Shown here: positions 1-9,812 of the stretch, in pieces
Numbering within the stretch: position 1 is the first letter of the stretch
How the letters are laid out: every line of letters begins with the position of its first letter
NCBI GenBank assembly: GCA_028641055.1
Contig: CM054061.1
Span: forward strand, 60,470,974 to 60,534,973
Source: Alopecurus myosuroides
Taxonomy: Eukaryota > Streptophyta > Magnoliopsida > Poales > Poaceae
DNA: 64,000 bases
Reading direction: 5' to 3'
Program-made: the position numbers and the translations under genes
The notes under the pieces: generated by a model
Told to the model about the DNA's origin: nothing
Databases searched by the model: none
The model's input: the letters and a program-made list of their open reading frames with translations, nothing else

Positions 1-433
1 ACCTCAAGATGTCGAGTAAATAACTTCCGAGTAGTACTCTAGAAAGTACCTTGAGTTTCCTGTCTTCCGAATAGCAGCTGCTTTCTACTCTGCGCCCGAG
101 TAAAAGGACTTGGAGAATTTCTCCTCTGGCGTCTCTGCAGCGCAGAGCACCATCCAGCCCTCCATGCTGCGACTGGACGCGTGTCAAGCATCCGCGACCC
201 CGTCGTTTCGCTGCCACGACACGACGTGCCACGCGCCCAGTTATCACGGGGCGGTCCCACTGGCTCGTTATGTCCCATCACGCGCAGTAATTGGCCACGA
301 TCTGGTAGTGGGATCTGCTGCGGCCGTTACGCGCGCGCCTCGCGCGTACGTGCGTTTCTAGCCGGCCACAGGCCCCACCACACGCCACGATTGATCCCAC
401 TACCCCGATGGTAACGGTAGCCTGAGGCGAGGG

Positions 434-440
434 TATAAAT
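434..440 (+). promoter_or_regulatory. TATA box of the E1 antisense gene
   Basis: TATAAAT lies 175 bp before the ATG at 609, in a C-rich, CpG-rich stretch followed by a pyrimidine-rich leader (450-600), a usual plant core-promoter layout. It faces opposite to gag-pol, so the antisense gene would have its own promoter rather than use the LTR. Inferred from position and sequence only. Confidence 0.55.
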
Positions 441-608
441 ACCCCCACCGGTAATTTCCCCTTCTTCCTCCTCCGTGCTTTCCCTCTTCTCTCCCCTGTT
501 TCTTCTTCGCCGTCGAGCTCTCCGCCGCCGCGCAACTCCTTGCGCCGCATCGGATTCGTTTCCTCCACCCAAACTCTCCAACTTTCCGCTATCCGCGCTC
601 CCCTTGCC

Positions 609-3600
609 ATGGCTGCTCGCGCCGGCTGGGCTGGTTCGCACGTCACCGTTGATGACTGCGCCTGGCTCATGAACACCCGGAGGGTTCCTCCCGGTGTTCA
701 GTGCCGGCCGTCCGACGGTGAGCTCGTTCCGGCCCCGCGGGAGGGCGAGCGTGTCGTTTTCCTCGCGCACTTCGCGCGAGGATTCGGCTTGCCGGCATCG
801 GACTTCCTGCGCTCCTTCCTGGATCACTTCGGTGTCCAGATGCACCACCTCCCACCAAACGCCATTGTCTTCCTAGCCTATCACACCGTGGTGTGCAAGG
901 CCTTTCTAGGCGTCCGCCCCACGGTGGAGACTTGGCTGAAGTATTTTCACCTCCGTCAGCAGAGTAAGGGGAAAAAGGACGGCGCGGCCGGTAGCAGTCG
1001 GGTAACCGACACCGGCAGCGCCATGATGCTGCAGCTGGCGGGAACCAACCATCCTCGCATCAAGGGGTTGGATTCCGTCCGCATGTGGTAGAAATCGTTC
1101 CTCTACGTGAAGAACATCGCAGACACGGAGGGGGACCAATTGAAGATCGCATCAATGTGCCCGCGTGGAGCAACCGAGCTCCAACCGGGCAGAATTGGAA
1201 GACGAAGCCGTCCAACAACCGCAACGCGATACAGATGGAGGAGCAGCTCGCCTACCTCATCGGCCAAGGGCTTAGGAGCGACGATCCCGTCGCTTGCTGG
1301 ATCAAGAATCGCGTGTTGCCGCTGCAGCGGCGCTCCCATCCAATGTGCTATCTGGGAGGCCCTCGTGACTGCACCCGCACGACCACGCTCGAGCTCAGCG
1401 ACGCGGAGGTCGCCGACCACGCAAGGTCGATCCTGACCACGAGCCTCCCTGACGACTGGGAGTACGGGTTCACCCCTTTCAGTCGCACGAAGCCGATTCC
1501 CCGGGTACGTTTTACTTGTTCCGCTCTCAACATATGCCATCCGACTAGAAAATCTTCTCTCTTGGCAGTAACTAGCAATTACCTTCTGTACCGAGTAGAT
1601 TATTCTATCGACCTGCCTAGGCTTAGTATGCTTGATGTTTGCACGCCTTGTCGAGTAGGATACTCAGGAGACATACTTAGGCTTGATATGCTTGTTGTTT
1701 GCACGCTTTGCCGAGTAGGACACTTAGCAGATTTCCCTAGGGTTAGTGTGCTTTGTGTTTGCACGCCCATCCGGGTAGAGTGCTTTCTCGCTACTCGGCT
1801 AATTTGCAATGTTTCTCTGTCTTTCAGCTCCTTGACCGCCAGCTAGCTGAGAGCTGTGAGCGTTTTGAGCACAATTGGTCCGATGACCGAGGGGAAGATG
1901 ACCAGGCTTCCCTCGATGCCGTGGATCAGATCAATCTCCCTCACCCCCCCTCGACCGAGAAGCAGCCTGCCGAAACATCTCTCCGTGACTGGACTGAGGA
2001 TGAACTCGAAGGTAACGGTGCGCTTACTTTACTTGTTTGCGACAAGCACTAATCCATTGTTTGCTGTTTCTGATTCGCTCCTCTTCTTTTCCTGAATCCG
2101 CAGACGATGTTGATGAGGAGAACGAGAATGAGGACGAGGACGAGAATGAGGGCGATAGAGCCCTTGAGGTCAATCCTCTTTCTGTCGCTGCACCCGCTAC
2201 TCGCAAGCGGACTGGCAGCGGTGCCGTAGAGCCCCCCGCCAAGAAGAAGAAGCTGACCGAGAAGGCGACCAAGAAGGTCGTGAAGAGACCAAGGCGAACA
2301 ATTCCCTCCACCACCGCGTAAGTTTCTTCTCGGTTGCATGTTTCAGTTTATCCTGCTTTTCTCGGTTGCCTCCCAATTATTTTGCTTCATTGTTTTCTCT
2401 TGTTTTCCTCTGCCCTTTTCTTATCTTTGATTCCAATTTCTCTTTCAGAGCCCCCTTGAACGCGGATGCCGCTCTGGCATCCAGTGAGACTCAGAAAAAG
2501 GCCACCATTGATGTCGACAAGCTAATCGACCTCGATGGCGACGAGAATAATGCCGCCAATGCATCAACAGAGGGCACTGATGCCCAGGACGCTGAGCCAA
2601 GGCCGCAGGATGCTGCTCATCAGGAGAAACCACCTTCCCCTCCGGCCGCCACCGCCGAGGGGAACCAAGATCAGGATGCAGAGATGCACCACGATGCCGC
2701 CGTCGAGCGGCCTGAAGCAGAACATGAGCAGCCAGCCACAGGGGCTGCCGGACAAGAGAATCCCGCTGCCGAGCAGCGGGTAGAAGATACAGTGATGACC
2801 GAGGAGTATCCTCTGAGCAGCGCGCAACCGGGCGCTGCACAAAGTAGTGCGCAACCAGATGCTGCACAAAGCGGTGGGTCCGTGGTACCACCCATTGATC
2901 AAGGCTCTGCACCGCTAGATTCCTCCTTGGTGCCACAGACCAAGGATGCAGCCAGCCCTCCTGCCGGGCGAGTAACCAGGAAGCAAGCCCAAGCCCTAGA
3001 CGCTCTGAAGGAGGCAGTCGAGAAGAGGGCAGCCGAGAAGAAGGACACCAAGACTCAGAAGTCCGAGAAGCCAACCTCCGGGAAGCCACCTGCTCAGAAA
3101 GAGACATCAAAGAAGAAGGCTGCCGACAAGCCGCCGTCGACATCAGCTGGCCAGTCCAAGTAACTGGTTATCCGCAACCCCAGTGCAGTTCCTGCTGCCG
3201 CTACTGTAGCCGATCAGGCCCTCTACCCGGATTATATGGTGAAGGTCAGCCAACAGCGCCAGATTGGCCTTTCCGTCGAGGACCGGAAGATTGCTCTCAC
3301 AAGAGGAAGGAAGGCCGTGGCGACAGACTCCATGCCCCCGGCCCCCGTCTCCATTGCTTCTCGGGGAGCTCAAGACCAAGCAATAACATCCCAGAGCCTC
3401 GAGCAAGTACTCGACCTCATTGGCTTCATCGACGCCAAATGGGATAGCAAGATTCTCGGCACCCCCAACTGGAACGGCACTGATTTAGGCGACATCGACC
3501 ACATGCGCCAGGACTGGAATAAGGTGGACTTGGGTTACAAACCCATGACCATCTCGACCACCTCTGCAACTCTGGCTGCCAAGATGTTCGTGCACCGCAA

Positions 3601-5563
3601 GAACGCAGAAGATCTCGAGCAGTCCTACGCGGTAAGCCTTAACTTATCTTTTCCGAGTTGCATCTTCGCTTCTTTTCTTCTTTTCCTCTTTTCCTTATCC
3701 CTCACCCAGTCCCCGAGATTCTGGCCGAGTAGGCAGACACTCCTCCGAGTAGCCGCCTTCTCGGGTGGAATCTCAAACACTTTGCCTGACACTTGTTTCT
3801 TTTGCTTTTCAGAATAGTGTACTGAAGCGGACCCATCTGCACCGCCAAGTTCTCTGGAACCACGCCATTGCCAAGAGGCGCATTGCCGCCCTTGAGAATG
3901 AGAAGGTGATCGCCGAGGAAGCCGACAAGGAAGTCATGAATAGTACCATGAGGCTGTCCGAGGTGGAAGGTGCGCTTCTCGTTTACGCGGTTCTTGCGTT
4001 TTTTGTTTACGCCCGCTATTGCTTTTTGCGTTAACCATCTCTGCTTTGCAGGGAAACTGAAGGCCCTGGCTGACGAGCACGACAACTGCCGTGCCTTTGT
4101 TGCGAATGCCGAGACCACCATCGAGAAGCTTGAAGGTAAACCTCTGTCTACTCAGTTTGCCTTTGCCTGTTTCTTCCTTTCGCTTCTCTGCAAACCGTGC
4201 TTTGCTCTTTTCAGAAGATCATAAGAAGTTTGTTCTCGAGCACCAGGATTGCCTTAAACCTGCTGAAGTGGAGGTGCGACTAGTAAGCCAATCTGCAGCT
4301 CTGCAGAGTGCACATACTACCGAGATGGAGACGTTGCAACTCCAGCTGCGGGAGGCACTCCAGGATGCTGTCAAGCTTGGTGACGAGAGGGATAGAGCCA
4401 TCGCCGAGAAGGCAAAAGCCGAGACAACCTTCAATGCCAAGATAAAGGCCCTCGAGCAGGAGCGCGAAACGCTGAAAAAGGCCAATGCTGGGTACTGCAC
4501 TCAGTTGGACGGACTTCGCTCGCTCGAGGAGAAGCACATTTCCAATGAGGAGCAATGGAAAACCCAGTTGCAGCAGCTGGGCCACGAGCTTCACAGTAAG
4601 TTTCCTCCTTTCTGCATCTCTTTTTCTCGGTTCTGCCTCTTCTCTGATCCTGTGACTGAATTTTTCACTTGCTTTTGTGCAGAAATCTTCCCTGATCTCG
4701 TGTCCGCTTGCGCGCCTGCTTTGGCCAAGGCCCGAGCAGCTCGCATTGAGAAGGGCGAGGACGCGGATACCAGAGCCGAGATCGAGGACAGCCTGCTGGT
4801 GATGCGAGGGCACTTTGAACGCCTAGCCGGCGTGGGCACCGATCTGGTGCGCGTCGGCTTCGAGCTCCACAAGCTATTCTGGCCTGAAGATTCCGCGCCG
4901 ACAACCATTGATGGTCTTGCTCTGAAGCTGCACAATGTGAAGGCTGAATTGAAGAAGTGGCGCGCCTCGGGAGCTCGGGCGGGCACTGATTTGATGCTGC
5001 TCTGCGTCGCCTCTTGGTACGAGAACCTGAACATGCAGGTCATCCGCGGGAAGCGCGCCAATTCCAAGTGGGAGATGGATCCCAGCTGCGTGACCACGCG
5101 CAAACTCATTGCGTATGAGGTTGCCGAGTGCGCGGATACGGCCACCTTCATCGACGGCCCCACCGAACCCGACACCGAGGTGGAGGAGGACGAGGACGCG
5201 GATGAAGAGACAGACTCCGAGCTGGAATCGGGCTTCTTCGATTCTCCCCAGAGCAAGGGGAAGGCTGCCGTCATCGCGAGTAGCGACGAAGAGATGGAGG
5301 AGATCGACACAGCCGCCCTCGACTTCGGCACTTCCTCAGGAGCTGCACTCGACGACACGGTGCGCACCCACGCCCCCGAGACTGGCTCTGCTTCCGCGAC
5401 GGCGCCCATCTCGGTGGCCACCGCTACCTCTGAGCAGCTCGCCACCGAGCCTGACGCCGAGCAAGCGAAGACTGCTGATGCCAGCGCAGAGGCGGACGCC
5501 ACCAAGGCCACTGAGGAAGGCGAAGCAACCCAGGCGAGCACAGAGAACGCCCCATCAACCTGA
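609..5563 (+). pseudogene. E1 antisense multi-exon gene (Transposase_28 / 'putative gypsy type transposon' family), disrupted copy
   Basis: A plus-strand gene inside the minus-strand element. My exon model uses GT..AG junctions and frame continuity: 609-1504, 1828-2011, 2104-2317, 2449-3631, 3813-3969, 4052-4135, 4215-4595, 4683-5563. Exon 1 carries the motif run RVPPGVQCRPSDGE, FARGFGLPASDFLRSFLDHF and HLPPNAIVFLAY, which I recognise as the PF04195 type found beside grass gypsy elements. Exon 3 holds acidic runs and a KKKK basic patch (possible nuclear signal). Exon 4 is Ala/Gln/Glu-rich, exons 5-7 are predicted coiled coil, and exon 8 is helical with an acidic tail. Lesions: TAG at 1089-1091, a frameshift near 1150 and TAA at 3161-3163. 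The molecular function of the family is not established. Exon junctions are predictions without transcript data. Confidence 0.75.
1592..1791 (+). repeat. 60-bp tandem repeat in intron 1 of the E1 antisense gene
   Basis: Three full units begin at 1592, 1652 and 1712, with a fourth partial unit at 1772. Each starts CGAGTAG (CGGGTAG in the last) and contains a diverged TAGGCTTGATATGCTTG block followed by GTTTGCACGC. The period is exactly 60 bp with substitutions only. Confidence 0.9.
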
Positions 5564-6239
5564 CTTTGATTTGATCCTGCAAATTTCTTACTTAAACACT
5601 TATCAGATCCCCGGGATGCCGGGAGCAGATGTATCAGACTATTTTACATTCTCTCTTGCTACTCAATTTTATTTCCACTTGTTATCTTTAATTTAATCAA
5701 TTGGTTCAACCTGGGCTGAATGCCGAGTTGCGTTATCATGCGAGTCCCCGAGTTGCGTTTCTTATTCACCCTATCTTTTCATCTCTGCTCTACCCGCAAC
5801 TTGTTGCTTTTTTGGTATTCGAGTCACAAGAATCAAAGAGTAAAGCTGCAAATACTTAGCCGCTTAGAAACAATCATAGTAACGCAGCTCACCACTTAGC
5901 CGAAAAGACGATTCACATAACAGTAATAAAGACACTCTACTCGGTTCCTGCACCCTTCTTTCCCTTAGTAATTTTTCTTGTGTTCATGGACCTTTTGCTT
6001 GTTCTCTTGCTTGCCATGAAGCCGGGTTTCGGACAACAGCAAAGTCGAAGAGTTGGCATGTAGGTTTAAACACAGTACTCAATGTACCTTTGAGTTTTGA
6101 AGTATAGCAACCGAGTAGGCAAAAGGTAAAGCCGAGTAAAAACACTTAGAGCAATTTTGGACGGGGTAGTCCCCGAGAACAATTTCAGATTGCAGAGTAG
6201 AATTTCAACTCGGATAAGAGGGTACATACACATCTTTTC
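5564..6239. other. Convergent spacer between the antisense gene and the pol stop in E1
   Basis: About 680 bp without an ORF of note between the plus-strand gene end (5563) and the minus-strand pol end (6240). It is AT-richer than its flanks and contains AATAAAG near 5925, plus several CCGAGTAG/CCGAGTTG-like octamers. Both transcripts would end here, so poly(A) sites in both directions are expected, but I cannot place them. Confidence 0.5.
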
Positions 6240-9200
6240 TCACGAATGAAAACGGCGAAGTAGAGCTACATTCCAAGGGCGCTTGGTTTCCTCTCCGGAT
6301 TTATCTGCCCTGTTCGCCTGTGGTGGGCGCACATCTACAAGATAGTACGCATCATTGTGCAGCGCTTTGCTCACAATAAAAGGTCCTTCCCATGGAGGAG
6401 ACAACTTGTGCATCCCGGCTGTGCGCTGCACAAGCCTAAGGACCATGTCTCCTTCTCGGAAAACCCTTGGGTTCACCTTTCGGCTATGATAACGCCGCAG
6501 GTTTTGCTGGTAGATAGCCGAACGTGACAGAGTCAGCTCTCTTGCTTCTTTAAGCAGGTCAACGTCGTCTTCTCGAGCTTCTCTCGCCTCCACCTCAGTG
6601 TAGAGGGCTACTCGGGGGGAGTCATGCTCTAAGTCTATTGGCAACACGGCCTCAGCCCCGTATACCAAGAAGAATGGCGTGTAGCCGGTTGACCGGTTAG
6701 GGGTAGTCCTTAGACTCCACAACACCGCTGGCAACTCGTCTAACCAACACCCAGGTGTTTTCAGCAGTGGCTCCATCAGCCTTGGCTTTATGCCTGCCAG
6801 TACCATGCCATTTGCTCTTTCAACTTGCCCATTGGAAGCGGGATGCGCGACTGACGCAACGTCTAGTCGGATATGCTTATCTCTGCAGAACCACACCATT
6901 GCTCCCTCAGCAAAGTTTGTGCCGTTGTCGGTGATGATACTGTGCGGGTAGCCATATCTCAGGATTATATCCTTCACAAATTTCACAGCTGTGGCCCCAT
7001 CGCACCTCCGAATAGGTTTCACTTCAATCCATTTGGTGAACTTGTCCACCATGACCAAGATGTGAGTCATGTTGCCTCTAGCCGGCTGGAAGGGCCCAAC
7101 CATGTCCAAACACCAAACAGCAAATGGCCAGGTGATAGGAATCGTTTTCAACTCGGAAGCAGGCATGTGAATCTTACTTGCGAACATCTGGCAGCCTGTG
7201 CACTTCCTCACGATATCTTCAGCTTGCTGCAGTGCTGTGAGCCAGTAGAAGCCATGCCGGAAAGCTTTCTGGACCAGCGCCCGAGAAGAGGCATGGTGCC
7301 CGCATTCTCCTTGGTGTATCTCTATCAGTATCTCTTCTCCTTCTGCTGGATCCACACAACGCTGCAGCACGCCAGTGGCACTTCTCTTGTGCAGCACATC
7401 TCGGACAATAGTGTAGCCTTTGGATCTTCTCTGAATCTGCCTTGCAGTCACCTCATCTTCAGGTAGAGTGCCGTCCCTTAGAAAGGATAATATGGGCATA
7501 GCCCAACTCGGTGTCTCCCGTGTGGGAAACACTGGTTCGTCCAGTTCCATTGGGACAGGCTCTTGCGGTTGCTCAGGAGGAGTGGGAGCGCTTCTTTGCA
7601 GCCCTGATCTGTTGGCGAGAACCTCCTCAATGAATGCGACGGCCTCTGGGTTAAAGACAGCAGTCCCCGAATAAGGAGTGGCAGTCCCCGAGTAAGGAGT
7701 GGCAGTCCCCGGGTAAGGAAGGGCAGTCCCCGAGTAAGGAGTGGCAGTCCCCGAGTAGGGAATGGCAGTCCCCGAGTAAGGAGTGGCAGTCCCCGAGTAA
7801 GGAATGGCAGTCCCCGAGTAGAGGACGGCAGTCCCCGGGTTTCCTGAAGCACTCTCCCAGTCAATCTCCATGGGATCAGATTCCTCAATTGGCAGAGAAG
7901 GGACAAATATGGACTCCGAGTCGGGAGAAGGCTTGATGGATGGCTTCCTCAAATGCTCCAAGGCGATTCCCGCCGGGATGGATTGCCGAGAAGATCCCAA
8001 CTTGGATAACTCATCTGCTGCTTCGTTCTCTGCTCGGTGAATGTGCTGGAACTCACAACCTTCGAAGAACCCAGTCATAGACTGCACCAGGAAGCGATAC
8101 GATGCCATGTTGGCATCCAAAGCATCCCAAGTGCCCGAGACTTGCTGCACCACCAGATCTGAATCACCATAGCATATAATGAGCTGCACGCCAACCTCCT
8201 TTGCTACTCGCAAACCATGCACCACTGCCTCGTACTCTGCTACATTGTTGGATGCCTTGAAGTGAATCTGCAACACATACTTGAGCTGATCTCGCTTGGG
8301 TGACGTCAGCACCACACTAGCACCAAGGCCTTCCTTCACCTTTGAGCCGTCAAAGTGCATCTTCCAGTAATTGGAAACTGGAGCAGGAGGTTCATACTGC
8401 ACCTCGGCCCAGTCCACAAGAAATTCCGCCAGGATCTGAGACTTGATGGCGTCTCTTCTCGCATACGCGGGAGCATACGCAGCTAGCTCAATCGCCCACT
8501 TGGCTACTCTGCCACTCGCTTCCTTGTTGCCCATGATATCCGAGATGGGAGCAGAGCTCACAACTGTGATAGGATGCTCCTGGAAATAATGCTTTAGCTT
8601 CCTGGCGCCCTGGTACACGTCGTAGGTCATCTTCTGATAATGCGGGTAGTTTTGCTTGGAACTGGACAGCACTTCACTGAGATAATATACTGGGCGCTGC
8701 ACACTCTTGCCTTCTTCTTCTCGTTCTACCACAATCACCACGCTGACTACTCGGTTAGTCGCAGCAATGTACAGCAGCATTGGCTCCTTGGGTAGCGGAC
8801 TAGCCAAGATGGGAGCACTAGCCAGCATTGCTTTCAGCTCATTGAAAGCCACATCCGCTTGCGGAGTCCAGACAAACTTGTCACTTTTCTTCATCAGTTG
8901 GTACAGAGGCAGGGCCTTCTCGCCCATTCGGCCCAGAAAACGACTCAGAGATGCCAAGCAACCCGTGAACTTCTGCACATCTTTCAGTGATCTTGGTAAA
9001 GACATGCTCTCAATAGCTTTTATCTTAGAAGGATTGGCTTCAATGCCCCGACTAGAAACTAGAAAACCGAGTAGCTTTCCAGCCGGTACACCGAAGGTGC
9101 ACTTACTCGGATTCAGTTTCATTTTGTACTTGCGTAGGTTAGCAAAGGTTTCCTCCAGGCCGGCAAGCAGAGTATGTGTTTTATTCGTTTTGATGACAAT

Positions 9201-9812
9201 GTCATCTACGTACACCTGCACATTCTTGCCGAGCTGGTCGTGCAAGCATTTCTGCATGCATCTCTGATAGGTTGCACCCGCATTCCTCAAGCCAAAACAC
9301 ATGACACGATAGCAATAAGCCCCATACGGGGTAATGAAAGCAGTCTTTATTTGATCAGCAGGATTGAGTGCAATCTGGTGGAAACCAGAGTAGGCATCTA
9401 TGAAAGACAGCAGTTCACAACCAGCAGTGGAATCGATCACCTGATCGATGCGAGGTAGCGGGAAAGGATCCTTGGGGCATGCCTTGTTCAAGTCGGTGTA
9501 GTCGACACACATGCGCCACGCAGTGGCAGCCTTGGGATCCTCCTTCTTCTTCTCGACCATGACTGGGTTGGCCAACCAATCCGGGTGCAGCACCTCCATG
9601 ATGAAGTTGCTTATCAGTAACTTGGTGATCTGGTCACCAATGGCCTTCCTTCTCTCATCTCCGAAACGGCGCATAGCCTGCTTCACTGGTTTGGCGTCAG
9701 GACGCACATGTAATGAGTGCTCAACCAACTCCCTCGGGACTCCTGGTAGATCTTCATTGGACCAGGCGAATACATCCCGATTCTCACGGAGGAAGTGGAT
9801 GAGCCCGCTTTC
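6240..9812 (-). CDS. pol: E1 pol: reverse transcriptase, RNase H, second RNase H, integrase
   Basis: One open frame from just after a TAG codon (9813-9815) to the stop at 6240. It is in the same frame as gag-protease, so it is the C-terminal part of a gag-pol polyprotein; no ATG is needed. RT motifs run from WRMCVDYTDLNKACPKDPFP through QVYVDDIVIKT (YVDD codons at 9201-9212), both catalytic Asp intact. A gypsy RNase H follows. A second RNase H then starts with MHFDGSK (near 8350) and ends AENEAADELSKLG; it matches the extra RNase H known in Tat elements. A Pro/Ser/Thr spacer with nine short repeats (7665-7850) leads to the integrase, with HH..C..C zinc-binding residues, LDMVGPF, ITDNGTNF and GQVERANG (D, D and E present). 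The polymerase copies element RNA into DNA; the integrase inserts it. Confidence 0.92.
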   Translation of the reverse strand, partial: ESGLIHFLRENRDVFAWSNEDLPGVPRELVEHSLHVRPDAKPVKQAMRRFGDERRKAIGDQITKLLISNFIMEVLHPDWLANPVMVEKKKEDPKAATAWRMCVDYTDLNKACPKDPFPLPRIDQVIDSTAGCELLSFIDAYSGFHQIALNPADQIKTAFITPYGAYCYRVMCFGLRNAGATYQRCMQKCLHDQLGKNVQVYVDDIVIKTNKTHTLLAGLEETFANLRKYKMKLNPSKCTFGVPAGKLLGFLVSSRGIEANPSKIKAIESMSLPRSLKDVQKFTGCLASLSRFLGRMGEKALPLYQLMKKSDKFVWTPQADVAFNELKAMLASAPILASPLPKEPMLLYIAATNRVVSVVIVVEREEEGKSVQRPVYYLSEVLSSSKQNYPHYQKMTYDVYQGARKLKHYFQEHPITVVSSAPISDIMGNKEASGRVAKWAIELAAYAPAYARRDAIKSQILAEFLVDWAEVQYEPPAPVSNYWKMHFDGSKVKEGLGASVVLTSPKRDQLKYVLQIHFKASNNVAEYEAVVHGLRVAKEVGVQLIICYGDSDLVVQQVSGTWDALDANMASYRFLVQSMTGFFEGCEFQHIHRAENEAADELSKLGSSRQSIPAGIALEHLRKPSIKPSPDSESIFVPSLPIEESDPMEIDWESASGNPGTAVLYSGTAIPYSGTATPYSGTAIPYSGTATPYSGTALPYPGTATPYSGTATPYSGTAVFNPEAVAFIEEVLANRSGLQRSAPTPPEQPQEPVPMELDEPVFPTRETPSWAMPILSFLRDGTLPEDEVTARQIQRRSKGYTIVRDVLHKRSATGVLQRCVDPAEGEEILIEIHQGECGHHASSRALVQKAFRHGFYWLTALQQAEDIVRKCTGCQMFASKIHMPASELKTIPITWPFAVWCLDMVGPFQPARGNMTHILVMVDKFTKWIEVKPIRRCDGATAVKFVKDIILRYGYPHSIITDNGTNFAEGAMVWFCRDKHIRLDVASVAHPASNGQVERANGMVLAGIKPRLMEPLLKTPGCWLDELPAVLWSLRTTPNRSTGYTPFFLVYGAEAVLPIDLEHDSPRVALYTEVEAREAREDDVDLLKEARELTLSRSAIYQQNLRRYHSRKVNPRVFREGDMVLRLVQRTAGMHKLSPPWEGPFIVSKALHNDAYYLVDVRPPQANRADKSGEETKRPWNVALLRRFHS
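7665..7850 (-). repeat. 21-bp coding tandem repeat between RNase H and integrase (E1)
   Basis: Nine units of about 21 bp built on GGCAGTCCCCGAGTAAGGAGT, in frame with pol, give a heptapeptide series of the form S-G-T-A-x-P-Y. Units differ by single bases (CCCGAGTAG, CCCGGGTAA). All are direct, with no spacers. Confidence 0.93.

Noticed and set aside
327..848. Minus-strand frames across the antisense promoter and exon 1
   Set aside because: No ATG with sensible context, Arg/Gly-rich, opposite to a recognised domain.
4591..5541. 316-codon minus-strand frame opposite the last exon of the E1 antisense gene (and its copy at 18350-19300)
   Set aside because: Ser/Ala-rich shadow of an acidic coding exon, running through an intron; no motif and no start context.
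7665..7850. CRISPR-like repeat array
   Set aside because: Units are contiguous without spacers, in frame with pol and in a plant genome.
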